Source of the DNA: Sinorhizobium terangae
GTDB taxonomy: Bacteria > Pseudomonadota > Alphaproteobacteria > Rhizobiales > Rhizobiaceae
NCBI RefSeq assembly: GCF_009601505.1
Contig: NZ_WITC01000049.1
Coordinates: 1-64,000 of the forward strand
DNA length: 64,000 bases
Direction: 5' to 3'
In this document: positions 1-9,762 of the stretch, in pieces
Position numbering within the stretch: position 1 is the stretch's first letter
Layout: the number at the start of each line of letters is the position of its first letter
Translations under genes and position numbers: made by a program
Notes under the pieces: model-generated
Databases searched by the model: none
The model's input: the letters and a program-made list of their open reading frames with translations, nothing else
What the model was told of the DNA's origin: nothing

Positions 1-509
1 TGGCCAGACCGCGAACTGGCGTGACTGACGAAGTTTGCGCTGGTACCGTCACTGTAATAGCCTGCCGCATCAAAGGCGAAAGTGTCCTCGTTCGGGTCGA
101 AATCCAAGATGACCGTGTAGCCCGGGTCCGGCCAGCCCGCTGGGTCGCGGACCGGATTGTGGGATTGGAACACAAAGGTGTCTTGGCCGTCGCCGCCGGT
201 CAGCTGATCTCTGCCGTCACTGGCGAAGAGGACGTCGTCGCCGGGACCGCCGTAGAGCTTGTCATTGTCCTGACCGGCCACGGGCGGTCTTTCGCGGCCA
301 TTGTCTCCGTAAAGATAGTCGTTGCCCGCTTCGCCGAAGATATGGTCATTGCCTTCGCCGCCGAAGACTCGGTCATTGCCATTGCCGGACGAGATGGAGT
401 CATTACCGCGAGCACCGTCAATCCAGTCATTGCCGGTGGGATCGATGAGCAGATCGTCACCATCGCTGCCGAGGAGGCTGTTGTCACTTGGACCACCATG
501 GATTAGCAT
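1..509 (-). CDS. nodO: NodO-like RTX calcium-binding protein (C-terminus off the left edge)
   Basis: The frame opens at ATG 509 behind a GGAG ribosome site and stays open to the window edge, giving 169 codons without a stop. The protein is made of tandem glycine/aspartate nonapeptides such as GGEGNDHIF and GEAGNDYLYG, the beta-roll calcium-binding repeats of RTX proteins secreted by type I systems. After about 100 residues the repeats give way to a non-repetitive part (TFVFQSHNP, then VILDFDPNED), as in RTX C-termini. A nod box lies about 54 bases upstream in the same orientation. That pairing of RTX repeats with a nod box is the hallmark of NodO, a secreted protein of Rhizobium leguminosarum that forms cation channels in membranes and supports nodulation. 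The family is clear. The NodO assignment rests on the nod box and is an inference, because the C-terminal secretion signal is outside the window. Confidence 0.68.
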   Translation of the reverse strand, partial: MLIHGGPSDNSLLGSDGDDLLIDPTGNDWIDGARGNDSISSGNGNDRVFGGEGNDHIFGEAGNDYLYGDNGRERPPVAGQDNDKLYGGPGDDVLFASDGRDQLTGGDGQDTFVFQSHNPVRDPAGWPDPGYTVILDFDPNEDTFAFDAAGYYSDGTSANFVSHASSRSG

Positions 510-562
510 TGCAGATCTCCTTGGTCTAACACCCCAACACCATCTTTTTACCCCGCATCAGA

Positions 563-611
563 CTATTGGAGTAATCGATTGATTTGATGGGAGCGATCCA
601 CATGTCGGATG
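563..611 (-). promoter_or_regulatory. nod box facing the RTX (nodO-like) gene
   Basis: Read leftward, this segment matches the roughly 49-bp nod box, the binding site of NodD. On the plus strand ATTGG (565-569), AATCGATTG (573-581), TTGAT (584-588), GATC (594-597) and GGATG (607-611) fall at the spacing of the inverted consensus. It ends 54 bases before the RTX start, a usual distance for a nod-box promoter. Several positions differ from consensus, so strength cannot be judged. Confidence 0.75.
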
Positions 612-1072
612 CATTGGCGCCCTTCACTTCACTGCTTTGAATTTATGGACCGACGCGGGATCATGCATGCGGTGCCCGCGAGCCGGCGACCAGGGTAGCG
701 TCGCAATAAACACGTGGGCAGGCGAGATCCTGCTCCCTCGCCTGATGCGGCTCGCGTTCACCATCGCCTCACCGCCGCTAGAATAACGCAATCGCGGGGT
801 GGAGCATCCCGGTGTTGCTCGTGAGGGATCGGGTGACGTTCAACATCACTAGCCTACCATGACCGCCGTACGTCTCAGAGAATCGTCAGTATCTTCAAAA
901 TATTACAGGCTCTTGCTTCCAAAGTGCTTTCGCAATCGGAGCGACGGGGCACCAGCCTGCGGAGATTGGTGAGCGCCATTCATTCAATAGATCCGCTTCC
1001 TTGTCACGGCTCGCCATTGAGCGCTCCATCAGGCGCAGATCTCACTTAATCAGAGAACGCCAGGCTCCGGCG
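612..1072. other. Intergenic stretch without a recognisable gene
   Basis: About 460 bases between the nod box and the end of the phosphopantetheinyl transferase gene. I see no coding frame with family resemblance on either strand and no clear terminator. Confidence 0.5.
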
Positions 1073-1723
1073 CTAGCTGTGCCCTGCAATGAATACTGCA
1101 GTTAGTATCAGTCCATTTGCAATGCGGAAGTGGCCGCGGAGTTCCCAAGCACAATTGCGGGTCGGCATGAGCGTGTTGGGAAGCCGAGCAACAAACGTCC
1201 CGTCCGGAATGAAAGTGACCACCGCATCCTCGAATCCCAACCATTCACGTGTGAGCGGAAACCACGTCTTGAAGATGCTCTCCTTAGCACTGAAGAGCAA
1301 TCGGCCCCAATTGAGGTGCCTTGGTGCGTTGGCCAGCCACTTTCGCTCCTCGTTAACCGAAATGAGCTCCAACACGCCCGACGGCAGCTCCTCGTCGACT
1401 TCTGCATCGATACCGAGCGCAACGTAGTCCTCCTGCAGGGCCACAGCGGCGGCACAGAATCCAGCACAATGTGTTATGCTGCCGACTATGCCGGCTGGCC
1501 AAAGGGGTGCCCGGTCAGGTCCACTTGGAATGGCGCACGGAGGAAAGCCAAGCTTGGACAATGCCGATCTGGCACAGGCTCGTCCGACGGAGAATTCACG
1601 CCTTCTGCTTTCGACGGCCCCGGCCACTGCACTCTCTTCTTCGACCATCACGTCGGCCCTGCTGTCTGTACCTGCTCGCGAGGTTTGCACGGCTATATTC
1701 GATGGAAGCAGCGTCTCTATCAT
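1073..1723 (-). CDS. 4'-phosphopantetheinyl transferase (EntD/Sfp type)
   Basis: This 216-residue protein should transfer phosphopantetheine from CoA to the carrier-protein serine of the NRPS encoded in the same cluster. The family motifs are in order: VGSITHC near residue 80, LGIDAE near 103, which supplies the Mg-binding acidic pair, and FSAKESIFK near 145. Length and the conserved SITH motif fit the EntD branch rather than the short AcpS branch. ATG 1723 is preceded by AAGGAA at a normal distance. It is the last gene of the leftward NRPS-MATE unit, 126 bases after the MATE gene. A dedicated transferase travelling with a two-carrier NRPS suggests the cluster is self-sufficient after transfer. 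NodF, also a carrier protein, could be a second substrate, but that is speculation. Confidence 0.85.
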   Translation of the reverse strand: MIETLLPSNIAVQTSRAGTDSRADVMVEEESAVAGAVESRRREFSVGRACARSALSKLGFPPCAIPSGPDRAPLWPAGIVGSITHCAGFCAAAVALQEDYVALGIDAEVDEELPSGVLELISVNEERKWLANAPRHLNWGRLLFSAKESIFKTWFPLTREWLGFEDAVVTFIPDGTFVARLPNTLMPTRNCAWELRGHFRIANGLILTAVFIAGHS

Positions 1724-1849
1724 TTGAGATTTCCTTTCGCTTGAGCACTATTGCGTACTTCATGGAAAGTCGTGCTTGCGGCGATCACTGCACATGGCGT
1801 TTTTAAGCGGGTTAAGCGTTAGCAGCCAAGGGTAAGTAAGCATGACTTG

Positions 1850-3259
1850 CTAAATACACTCGGCTTTAGCCTGCCGGAGCATTCCTTTGAGATTGTTGAA
1901 CTGCTTGACCGCTACAAAGACAGCAAGCAGTCCTGCCAGCAGCTCAGCAGCTGCCTGGCTGACTAATAATCCTGTGAAGCCCCAAATGCGTGGAAACAGC
2001 AGTATGGCTGGCACGAAGAGATATCCCTGCCTTGCGAAGCAAACGACCGCGCTCAGGCGTGCTCTCCCGAACGACTGAAGCATAGTTATTACCACGTGTT
2101 GGACGCCAAACAGCCCGAAAAAGAGATGGAACATAATACAGGTGGAAACGGCGATTTCAGTAACACCCTCGCTGTCGCTGAAAAGGTGGACGATTGGCCG
2201 GGCGAAAATCACAACCAAAGCAGAAAAGATGACTGAATAGGCGCAGACTGTGGAAAACATGAAGCTCGCCGCCTTCTGCACCCGAGCGAAATCCTGTGCT
2301 CCCCAACTGAAACCAAGAACCGCTTGTGAGCCGATGCAAAAGCCAATGATCGGGAATGTTCCGATTGTTAGCAATCGTGCGGCTATACCCACAGCGGCAA
2401 TGGAATTGTCGCCGAATGTGGCAGCAGCCCTGTACAAGAGCATGAATGAAGCCGCAGTCAGAATACCGTTGATGGTCACTGGGGCCCCAACGGCTGCGAT
2501 CTGCTTTACTAGGTCGCCTCTCAAAGTGATGTAGGAAGCTCGAAAACGGACAATCCCGCGCTGCTTCGCGAAATACACGACATACATGCTGGTGGCGACA
2601 ATCTGAGACAACAGTGTTGCCAGCGCGGCGCCGCGAACTCCGAGATCCAGCGTGAAAATTAGAACCGGATCGAGCAGCGCATTCAACGTAAAAGCCGTAA
2701 TCATGGTCCACATGCTGAACCGGGTGTTACCCTCAGCCCTTACGATGTAGCCATTGACCATGTTCAACAGGATGAGGGTGTAGCCAACTACGAGTGTCGA
2801 TGCATAGTCGAGCGCGACGGGCATTATCGTCGGACTGGCGCCGAGCAAAGCGAGAGCGTCGCGCAAACTGAAAAGGAGGGCGACAGTAAGCGCCAGCCCA
2901 ATCAGAGGCACGAGAGCCAGCGCCAAGCTCGCACCACGACTCGCTTCCAATGAGTTGCCGGCGCCAAGATTGCGGGACACGAATGATGCCGTACCGGCTC
3001 CGATCCCCTGCCCCACTGAGGAGAGCAGCACTACGAGCGGAAAAGCAATGCTGACGGCGGCGATTGCCTGGGGGCCAAGCCTTCCGACAAAGATTGCATT
3101 CACGACCTGCTGGAGTCCATTGATCGACAAACCGATAATCGAGGGAATGGCGAGGCGCATGATGAGGCGGAAAACGTTGCCGTCCAACAAACTGATGTGC
3201 TCTGCCGGCGATGCCATGCGTTCGTCTTTGCCTTTCATATGTAGCTCCAACGGCCTCAT
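1850..3259 (-). CDS. MATE-family efflux transporter
   Basis: A 469-residue membrane protein with about twelve hydrophobic segments arranged in two similar halves. The first begins with LIMRLAIPSIIGLSINGLQQVVNAIFVG, typical of the MATE (NorM/DinF) family of cation-coupled antiporters, and near residue 280 a second copy contains AAVGIAARLLTIGTFPIIGF. Its ATG overlaps the NRPS stop codon in ATGA, so translation is probably coupled and the two proteins made together. A second in-frame Met lies eight codons in. From its position the likely role is export of the NRPS product or self-protection. Substrate cannot be read from sequence. Confidence 0.85.
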   Translation of the reverse strand: MRPLELHMKGKDERMASPAEHISLLDGNVFRLIMRLAIPSIIGLSINGLQQVVNAIFVGRLGPQAIAAVSIAFPLVVLLSSVGQGIGAGTASFVSRNLGAGNSLEASRGASLALALVPLIGLALTVALLFSLRDALALLGASPTIMPVALDYASTLVVGYTLILLNMVNGYIVRAEGNTRFSMWTMITAFTLNALLDPVLIFTLDLGVRGAALATLLSQIVATSMYVVYFAKQRGIVRFRASYITLRGDLVKQIAAVGAPVTINGILTAASFMLLYRAAATFGDNSIAAVGIAARLLTIGTFPIIGFCIGSQAVLGFSWGAQDFARVQKAASFMFSTVCAYSVIFSALVVIFARPIVHLFSDSEGVTEIAVSTCIMFHLFFGLFGVQHVVITMLQSFGRARLSAVVCFARQGYLFVPAILLFPRIWGFTGLLVSQAAAELLAGLLAVFVAVKQFNNLKGMLRQAKAECI

Positions 3260-6200
3260 CCGTTGACCTGTGCAAACGCATCGACAGTCCGTAGGAGCTC
3301 CTCGCGAAAGTTCGTGCAGAGGCTGCGGGTGGATTCGTAGCCTACTTGTCTTGGATCGTATCTCACCTCAATTTGCAGTTCGCCCGATTGGTATCCGACA
3401 CGGAACCAAAAGAGATAATTCATAACTGACTGGTTCATGTCTTCGCCGATCCATAGCGGGTGTGAATCTCTGGATAGCAGGCGGCGCGGATAGTGACGTT
3501 GGAGTCTCGTTCGGTAGTTCACTCCTATCCTGGGTAATGGCAGACGATCGATCCGCTCCCGCACTGCGGGCTGCCGATTCAAGTACTTCAAAGCTCTAAA
3601 ACCTATGCCCTTGCGGGGCAAGGAGCTGCGTTGCTGATATATAGAGCGAGCGCGGTCTAGACGAGACTCCGTTTCCGTAACGTATAATGGCAGCGGTACC
3701 AGCTCACCGATGTAGCCGATCGTTTGCGACGAATCGATGTCGTCGAAAAGACCTCCCCGAGTCGAGGTGAGACTGTCAATCCAGAGCGAGTAATTTCCAA
3801 AAGTGCGGCCAAATGCCCCCGAGATAGCCGCAAGCAGAATGTCGAAATCTTCACAATGCGCGGACGTTGGCGCAGCCTTGAGAAGGCACGCCGTCGTCTC
3901 CTCACTGATCCTAAGATGATATGTAGCATGATCTTTCCACAGCGGGCTGCAGAGCTTCTCGTCGATTATCTCCTCAAAGCCTGCATAGTGGAGCCACCTC
4001 GCAGTTTCAGCTGAAAATCCCGCCGCACGTGACCCGGCGTCGCTTACGCGCATATCGAACAAGTCATACCGTAGGCTCTCCCAATACTCGAGCTCGGCTT
4101 GCGCTTCACCATTCGCGTAGTCATTCAAACGGCCGAGCCATTGAGACAGCGGCGTGGCCCCTGGATCTACAGGGGTTTGGCCCGCAGCAAACGAACTATA
4201 AGCTGCGTCGAGCGCATTCAGGAACAGTCGGTATCCAACCCCGTCTGCTACAAAGTGATGGAGCAGAACAAGTAAATAGTAATCGCCGCTTTCTGATGTC
4301 CGGAAGGCCGAGACTTTGACAAGAGGCGTCCTGCCGTCAAATCGAAAACCGTGCTGACGCTCCGCGCAGGCGCGCTCGATGACTTTGAGTTGTTCTGATG
4401 TGGGCACACCGACAAGGTCCACTTCCTCTACCGGGGAATCTGCTGCTGATCCGATTACCTGAGATAGGCCCCTGTCCGTTTGGTCGATACGGAGCCTCAG
4501 TCCTTCCTCCCGGCCGATGACATGCAAAAGGGCACGTTCAAGAATGGATATATTCAAGACTCCGGCGGGCATGAAGAAAAGATCGCCAATGTTGTAGTGC
4601 TCGCCGATTCCGACAACGCTATTCCAATGTGTGACTGCAGGGGTTACCGGCAGTGGTCCCTTGGGAGTGGCACACGTCGCCGCCGGCGCTTCGTGCGTTG
4701 CCAGTTGCCGAATCGTCGGCGTCCTGTGCAGCTGACCGACCGTCAAGTTCAATCCCGCGTTACGCGCTAGTGTGACGCACCGCACGCTCAGAAGCGAATT
4801 TCCGCCGATGTCAAAGAAGCTGTCGTCAATGCCGACAGATTTGGTGCCCAACAGCTCTTGCCAGATCGCGGCGAGGAGTTGCTCCTTCTCCGTGCGCGGT
4901 TCAGGCGATCTGATTTTTTGGATCGGCCGGGACGAGATAGAAGGCAAACGAGCCCGATCTATTTTCCCGCTGGGTGTGAGCGGCATACATTCCACTATGC
5001 GAAAGTCTGATGGCATCATGTAAGATGGGAGTGCCTGGCGCAGATGAGTAATAATGTCTCCTGAGGTCAGATTTTCGCGAGCTGGGGCCACAATGGAAAC
5101 GAGCCGCCGATCGTCGTCCACGCCCTCTACCAGAGCGGCGGCTTGCGCAATGCCAGGATGAGATTCAAGCGCCGCTTCAATTTCCTCCAGCTCAATTCGG
5201 AAACCCTGAAGCTGAATTTGGTTGTCCGCACGACCGCAAATCTCCAGAAGGCCTTTGGCTGAGATGCGAGCGATGTCGCCACTGCGATAAAGGACACTGT
5301 ATTGGCCTTCATCGTATGGGTTTGGCACGAAAGAGTGCTTAGTTCGTGCTGGGTCCTTCCAATATCCCGCGCTCACACAGCGTCCTGCCATGCAAAGTTC
5401 ACCTAAGACTCCGACGGGAACCCGCTTCAACTCTGCATCAAGGACATAAGTTTTCACATTATCGATCGGGCGCCCAACCGGAACAACTGATGAGCCATCG
5501 TCGACGTCCGATGTTCGGTACACCGCCGCATTAGATGCGCACTCCGTAGTGCCATAAAAATTCCATAGCGGCACATCTGGAAAGCACTCTCGCCAACGAC
5601 TAGGAAGCGATGGCGGCATCGGTTCAGCACTGCTTGTAACTAGGCGTAAGCTGGTCGTTTTCGCCTGTCGCTTTTGAGAGGTGATTAACCCAGTCAAAAC
5701 GGGCGGAGAGGCAAACAACCGCGTAACCTGATACCTTGTCAATGCCCCTAACAAGAGATCGGGGTCGACCAATTGCTCATGCGTAAGGATCAGCGTCGGA
5801 ATGCCCTTCAGGAGCCCTCCAAAATACTCCCACAACGCAGCAACAAGCGCCGCTGACTTCTGAACAACCATCACGTCGGTGCGATCGAAAGGAAAGCATC
5901 GCCACATCCAGTTCAATCGGTTGAGAATTGCAGATTCGGGTATAAGAACGCCCTTCGCCTTACCCGTCGAGGACGAAGTATATATTAGGCTGGCTGCACC
6001 CTCCTCGAGTCGCTCGACAGTTCGGCTCGAGACCCGTCGAGGATCGTATCCACCCTGCAGCGTAGACAGATTAACGCACGGCACACCGAAAGGGGCCTCT
6101 TCATCCGCGATTGCGTGCACAAGGAGGCTTGCCCCACTGTCCGTTATGATGTGGCCAACCCGTTCCTTCGGGAAACTTGGCGATATAGGCACTACGGTCG

Positions 6201-9200
6201 CCTGCAAATTGCGGATCGCCAAAGTTGCGGCCGCTACATCTGGCGACCGGTCGACCAGCATGGCGACCCTGTCACCCGCACCCACCTCGCAAGTTCGCAG
6301 AACGGACTGGATCGTATCCATGCGTTTGCGCAACTGGCCATACGTGATTGCCCCGAACTCGCCGAAATAAGCCACCTGATCGCCTGTTGAAGCGCTTACC
6401 TGATTAAACGCTTCCACAAGCGAAGGCTCGTTCTCACATGACGGCTCATCGCCCTTTAGCGCGTTTAGAAAGGCGACTTCCGACGGGCTGAGGTCGCTTA
6501 AGGCGACAATCGGCTCGTCTGGCCTCTCGATACAGGCAGCAATGAGATGGCGAAGATTATCGGCCATGCGAGCGATCACATCGCTCGAAAAACTGTCTTC
6601 GGCATAAGCCAGTTGCAACGCAATTGCATCGCCTTCGTCTTGCGCGTACAGGGTAAGGTCGAATTTCACATAGCCTGTGTCATATTCGCGAAATGTCAGA
6701 TCCAGATCGTGTTTTGCCGGAGGTTCCGCAGGCTCGGAATACATGTTGAACATGACTTGGAAGATAGGCGATTGACCAGGCTCGCGGTGGAATCGAGTAT
6801 CCCGGACCATCCAGCTAAATGGATACGCCGAGTTCGCGATAGCATCGCTTACAATGTCCTGCACGTCAGTCGCGTGCTTCACAAAGGATTTATTGACATC
6901 GATCGTGGTTCGGATTGGCAGCATGTTGAGGAAGAATCCCACGATCTTCTCGGTGCCTGGTTGGCCACGCACCACATGCGGTATGCCAACGACAACATCG
7001 TCTTGCCCGCTATACATTCGCAACAGCAGCTTGAAACACGCTAAGAGGATCGTAGAAGTCGTGCATCTGTGCCGACGTGCAAAGTCTCGCGTTTGCTCAG
7101 ACAGTTCGCGGCCAAGGAAAAACGCATGCGAGCTCCCGCGGCAGGAGTTCTCTTTCGGCCGCAGTCGCCTGTTACCTAGCAGAAGTACCGGAGGATTGTC
7201 GCCTATCTGCCGACGCCAATAACGTCGCTGCTCATCGAGCGACTCCGGTGTAATGTGTACACTTTCCCAAAGAGCATATGTCGAGAGGGATGTGCGTTCG
7301 GCTGGAGAGAACGCAGCGGCATTGGAGTATCTCGTCTGCAAATCTCTAAGGAGGACAGAGATAGACCACGCATCGATGATGATTTCGTGCGCACTTATCA
7401 GTATGAGATGGTCATCTGCGCCGAGGCGGATCATCCGTGCACGAAACAAACGTCCTTGACTGAGATCAAAGGTGGTGTTGAGCTCCGTGCGCCGCAGCTC
7501 CGCAATTAGTTCGTCGGCCTCCCCTTGAGTCAGGTGAGTGGCGTCCATAAACTCTAGGTCGAAGCCCTGTGGATCATCAAAAATCTGAACCGGCCCGTCT
7601 TCGTCGCTGAAACGTGCTGAAAGCGCGTCATGCGCCTGAACAACATCGAACCAGGCTTCATTGAATGCGGTCAGATCGATGGCACCTCGTATGCGCAGAC
7701 CGCCCTGGATAATGTAGTTCTTCGCATTCGGATCGAGCTGCCATAAGAACCAGAGGTGTTCTTGCACTCGTGTCAGGGGTGATCGTTTGAGCTTCCCGCT
7801 CGCAGGAAGCAAGTTCTGTGTTGTCTTGGATTGCGTTGAGATCGCCGCTGCCAGCGATCTGATGGTCCCATTCAGAACAAGCCTGAAATCCACCTTCGCC
7901 CCGAGCTGCCTGTGCATTTGAGCCAATATAAGCGTCGCCCGGAGCGAGTCACCGCCGAGGTCCATGAACTGGTCGTTGACGCCGATAATTTTGATCCCAA
8001 GAACGTCGGACCAAATATCTCGCAGCGTGCTTTCCAACTCCGTCTTTGGCTCCTCGAACGGGCTCAGCAGCTCGGGGCGAACGGCCGACGGTTCGGGCAG
8101 TGACGCGAGATCCACTTTGCCGTTTGGGGTGATAGGAAGCCGGTCGACACGAATGATTCGTTCTGGAACCATGTAGCTGGGAAGCGCTTCGGCGACAAAG
8201 CGCCGGAGTTCACCCTCCGTTAGCTCGGCAGGAGCCGACACATAGGCCACTATTCGTCTTCGGCCAGGCTCGCGGTTGACACAGGTTATGTCCCTCGCCG
8301 TAAGCTTCACGTTCTCGTGGACGGGTGCGGTAGCCACTGCGGCCGTTACCAAAGGATGAGCGCAGAGGTGAGACTCGATCTCTCCAAGTTCGATCCGGTG
8401 CCCGCGGAGTTTGATCTGACGATCTCGTCTACCCAGACATTCCACAAGGCCGTCTGCCCTGATGCGCCCGAGATCGCCGGTCTTGTAGAGGTGTCGATAG
8501 GACGGGTGGTCGGAGAACGGGTTTGGCAGAAAGGCGTCTCTGGTACGGTCGTTATCGTTGATGTATCCATCAGCGACACCGACTCCACTGACATAGATCT
8601 CGCCGACTTCTCCCGTCTTGCACAGACGCATTCCATTGGCGACATAGACCTTAAGACTCGAAATCGGCTTGCCGATGGGCACATAGGTGTCAGCTGCGCT
8701 GGGTGGGACCGATATCAAATGGTGCGTCACCCCGTCCGCACATTCTGTCGGGCCGTAGTGATTGAGAATGGGGACTTGAGGATAGAGCGTCAGCCAACTG
8801 CGTGCCAAGGCAGGCGTCAGCGGTTCGCCTACGGTGGAGATCATGCGTAAGGCACTGAGGAGCCGCTCGTTGGCTGAGAGTGCCTGCAGGTGTTCAACGA
8901 ATACGGCGAGCACCGATGGAACGAATTGGGCGATTGCAACACGATGGGCCTGCAGAGCTCTAAGAAGGGCCATCGGAGATCGCAGTGCAGCATCATCTAT
9001 GATCGCGACGCAACTGCCGACACACAAGCCTGCCAAAAGCTGCCACAGGGAGATGTCAAAGCCATGAGAGGCAGTCTGTGCGACACAGTCCTGCTCGCTT
9101 AGTTCGAGGGCATCTATCTTGGCCATCAAATGGTTGTTTAGACCTGCGCGCTGAACCATCACGCCCTTGGGCCTTCCCGTCGAACCGGACGTAAACACAA

Positions 9201-9699
9201 TGTAAGCGAGATGGGGATCAGCCGAAGATGGTCTTGCAGGAGAGACGCGGCTACCGAGTAGCGCCGTTTCCACCGTCATGAATTGTCTGACGCCGTCGCA
9301 GTCCTTCTCAAAAAGACCAAGCGCTTCGGGTTTTTCCGGCCCGATAATCAGAGTGCATCCACTTTGCTTAATCATGAAGGAAATTCGGGAGGCCGGTAAG
9401 GATGGGTCGAGCGGCAAATATGTTGAACCGCTTTTCAGAATGGCGATTACTGTGGCTACCCAATTGAAGTTCCGTTCGCCGCAATAGGCCACGACTGCGC
9501 CATCCGCGCAGCGCTCCCGTATGGTGTTTGCGATGGTGTCTGACAGCACCCGCAGCTCACCATATGTGAGTTCCTCCGAGCCATGTTGGATCGCAATCCT
9601 GTCGGGGGATGATGCCGCAATCTTATCGATAGCCACGACGACATCGATGAACTGGTTTCCGACAAATTCGGGTTTATCAGATCGAACTTCGTGAAGCAT
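3256..9699 (-). CDS. Two-module nonribosomal peptide synthetase, A-T-C-A-T-C/E
   Basis: 2147 residues. Domains in order: adenylation A1 (residues about 20-545; FTSGSTGRPKG near 167, FDISLWQ, YGPTE, PNGKVD), carrier T1 (LGGDSL near 583), condensation C1 (about 645-1085), adenylation A2 (about 1110-1610; YTSSSTGKAKG near 1244, YGTTE, PSGKID), carrier T2 (IGGNSL near 1633) and a final condensation/epimerization-like domain (about 1700-2147; HHFVADG near 1816, then QTIGYIG). There is no thioesterase or reductase domain and no starter C domain. Two departures stand out. C1 has HEIIIDA where HHxxxDG is expected, so the second, catalytic histidine is Glu. A2 has LVAALWE where FDxSxWE is expected, so the Asp that binds the substrate alpha-amine is Val. 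A2 may therefore load a non-alpha-amino acid. ATG 9699 follows GAGGAG. It is probably transcribed from the sigma54-like site just upstream, together with the MATE and transferase genes. The product is unknown. Confidence 0.93.
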   Translation of the reverse strand: MLHEVRSDKPEFVGNQFIDVVVAIDKIAASSPDRIAIQHGSEELTYGELRVLSDTIANTIRERCADGAVVAYCGERNFNWVATVIAILKSGSTYLPLDPSLPASRISFMIKQSGCTLIIGPEKPEALGLFEKDCDGVRQFMTVETALLGSRVSPARPSSADPHLAYIVFTSGSTGRPKGVMVQRAGLNNHLMAKIDALELSEQDCVAQTASHGFDISLWQLLAGLCVGSCVAIIDDAALRSPMALLRALQAHRVAIAQFVPSVLAVFVEHLQALSANERLLSALRMISTVGEPLTPALARSWLTLYPQVPILNHYGPTECADGVTHHLISVPPSAADTYVPIGKPISSLKVYVANGMRLCKTGEVGEIYVSGVGVADGYINDNDRTRDAFLPNPFSDHPSYRHLYKTGDLGRIRADGLVECLGRRDRQIKLRGHRIELGEIESHLCAHPLVTAAVATAPVHENVKLTARDITCVNREPGRRRIVAYVSAPAELTEGELRRFVAEALPSYMVPERIIRVDRLPITPNGKVDLASLPEPSAVRPELLSPFEEPKTELESTLRDIWSDVLGIKIIGVNDQFMDLGGDSLRATLILAQMHRQLGAKVDFRLVLNGTIRSLAAAISTQSKTTQNLLPASGKLKRSPLTRVQEHLWFLWQLDPNAKNYIIQGGLRIRGAIDLTAFNEAWFDVVQAHDALSARFSDEDGPVQIFDDPQGFDLEFMDATHLTQGEADELIAELRRTELNTTFDLSQGRLFRARMIRLGADDHLILISAHEIIIDAWSISVLLRDLQTRYSNAAAFSPAERTSLSTYALWESVHITPESLDEQRRYWRRQIGDNPPVLLLGNRRLRPKENSCRGSSHAFFLGRELSEQTRDFARRHRCTTSTILLACFKLLLRMYSGQDDVVVGIPHVVRGQPGTEKIVGFFLNMLPIRTTIDVNKSFVKHATDVQDIVSDAIANSAYPFSWMVRDTRFHREPGQSPIFQVMFNMYSEPAEPPAKHDLDLTFREYDTGYVKFDLTLYAQDEGDAIALQLAYAEDSFSSDVIARMADNLRHLIAACIERPDEPIVALSDLSPSEVAFLNALKGDEPSCENEPSLVEAFNQVSASTGDQVAYFGEFGAITYGQLRKRMDTIQSVLRTCEVGAGDRVAMLVDRSPDVAAATLAIRNLQATVVPISPSFPKERVGHIITDSGASLLVHAIADEEAPFGVPCVNLSTLQGGYDPRRVSSRTVERLEEGAASLIYTSSSTGKAKGVLIPESAILNRLNWMWRCFPFDRTDVMVVQKSAALVAALWEYFGGLLKGIPTLILTHEQLVDPDLLLGALTRYQVTRLFASPPVLTGLITSQKRQAKTTSLRLVTSSAEPMPPSLPSRWRECFPDVPLWNFYGTTECASNAAVYRTSDVDDGSSVVPVGRPIDNVKTYVLDAELKRVPVGVLGELCMAGRCVSAGYWKDPARTKHSFVPNPYDEGQYSVLYRSGDIARISAKGLLEICGRADNQIQLQGFRIELEEIEAALESHPGIAQAAALVEGVDDDRRLVSIVAPARENLTSGDIITHLRQALPSYMMPSDFRIVECMPLTPSGKIDRARLPSISSRPIQKIRSPEPRTEKEQLLAAIWQELLGTKSVGIDDSFFDIGGNSLLSVRCVTLARNAGLNLTVGQLHRTPTIRQLATHEAPAATCATPKGPLPVTPAVTHWNSVVGIGEHYNIGDLFFMPAGVLNISILERALLHVIGREEGLRLRIDQTDRGLSQVIGSAADSPVEEVDLVGVPTSEQLKVIERACAERQHGFRFDGRTPLVKVSAFRTSESGDYYLLVLLHHFVADGVGYRLFLNALDAAYSSFAAGQTPVDPGATPLSQWLGRLNDYANGEAQAELEYWESLRYDLFDMRVSDAGSRAAGFSAETARWLHYAGFEEIIDEKLCSPLWKDHATYHLRISEETTACLLKAAPTSAHCEDFDILLAAISGAFGRTFGNYSLWIDSLTSTRGGLFDDIDSSQTIGYIGELVPLPLYVTETESRLDRARSIYQQRSSLPRKGIGFRALKYLNRQPAVRERIDRLPLPRIGVNYRTRLQRHYPRRLLSRDSHPLWIGEDMNQSVMNYLFWFRVGYQSGELQIEVRYDPRQVGYESTRSLCTNFREELLRTVDAFAQVNG

Positions 9700-9762
9700 A
9701 AGTCTCCTCTCGGGGCGCTGCGATCAGTAGGTCACGGTATTTCGTGACGCGTCGCGAGGAGG

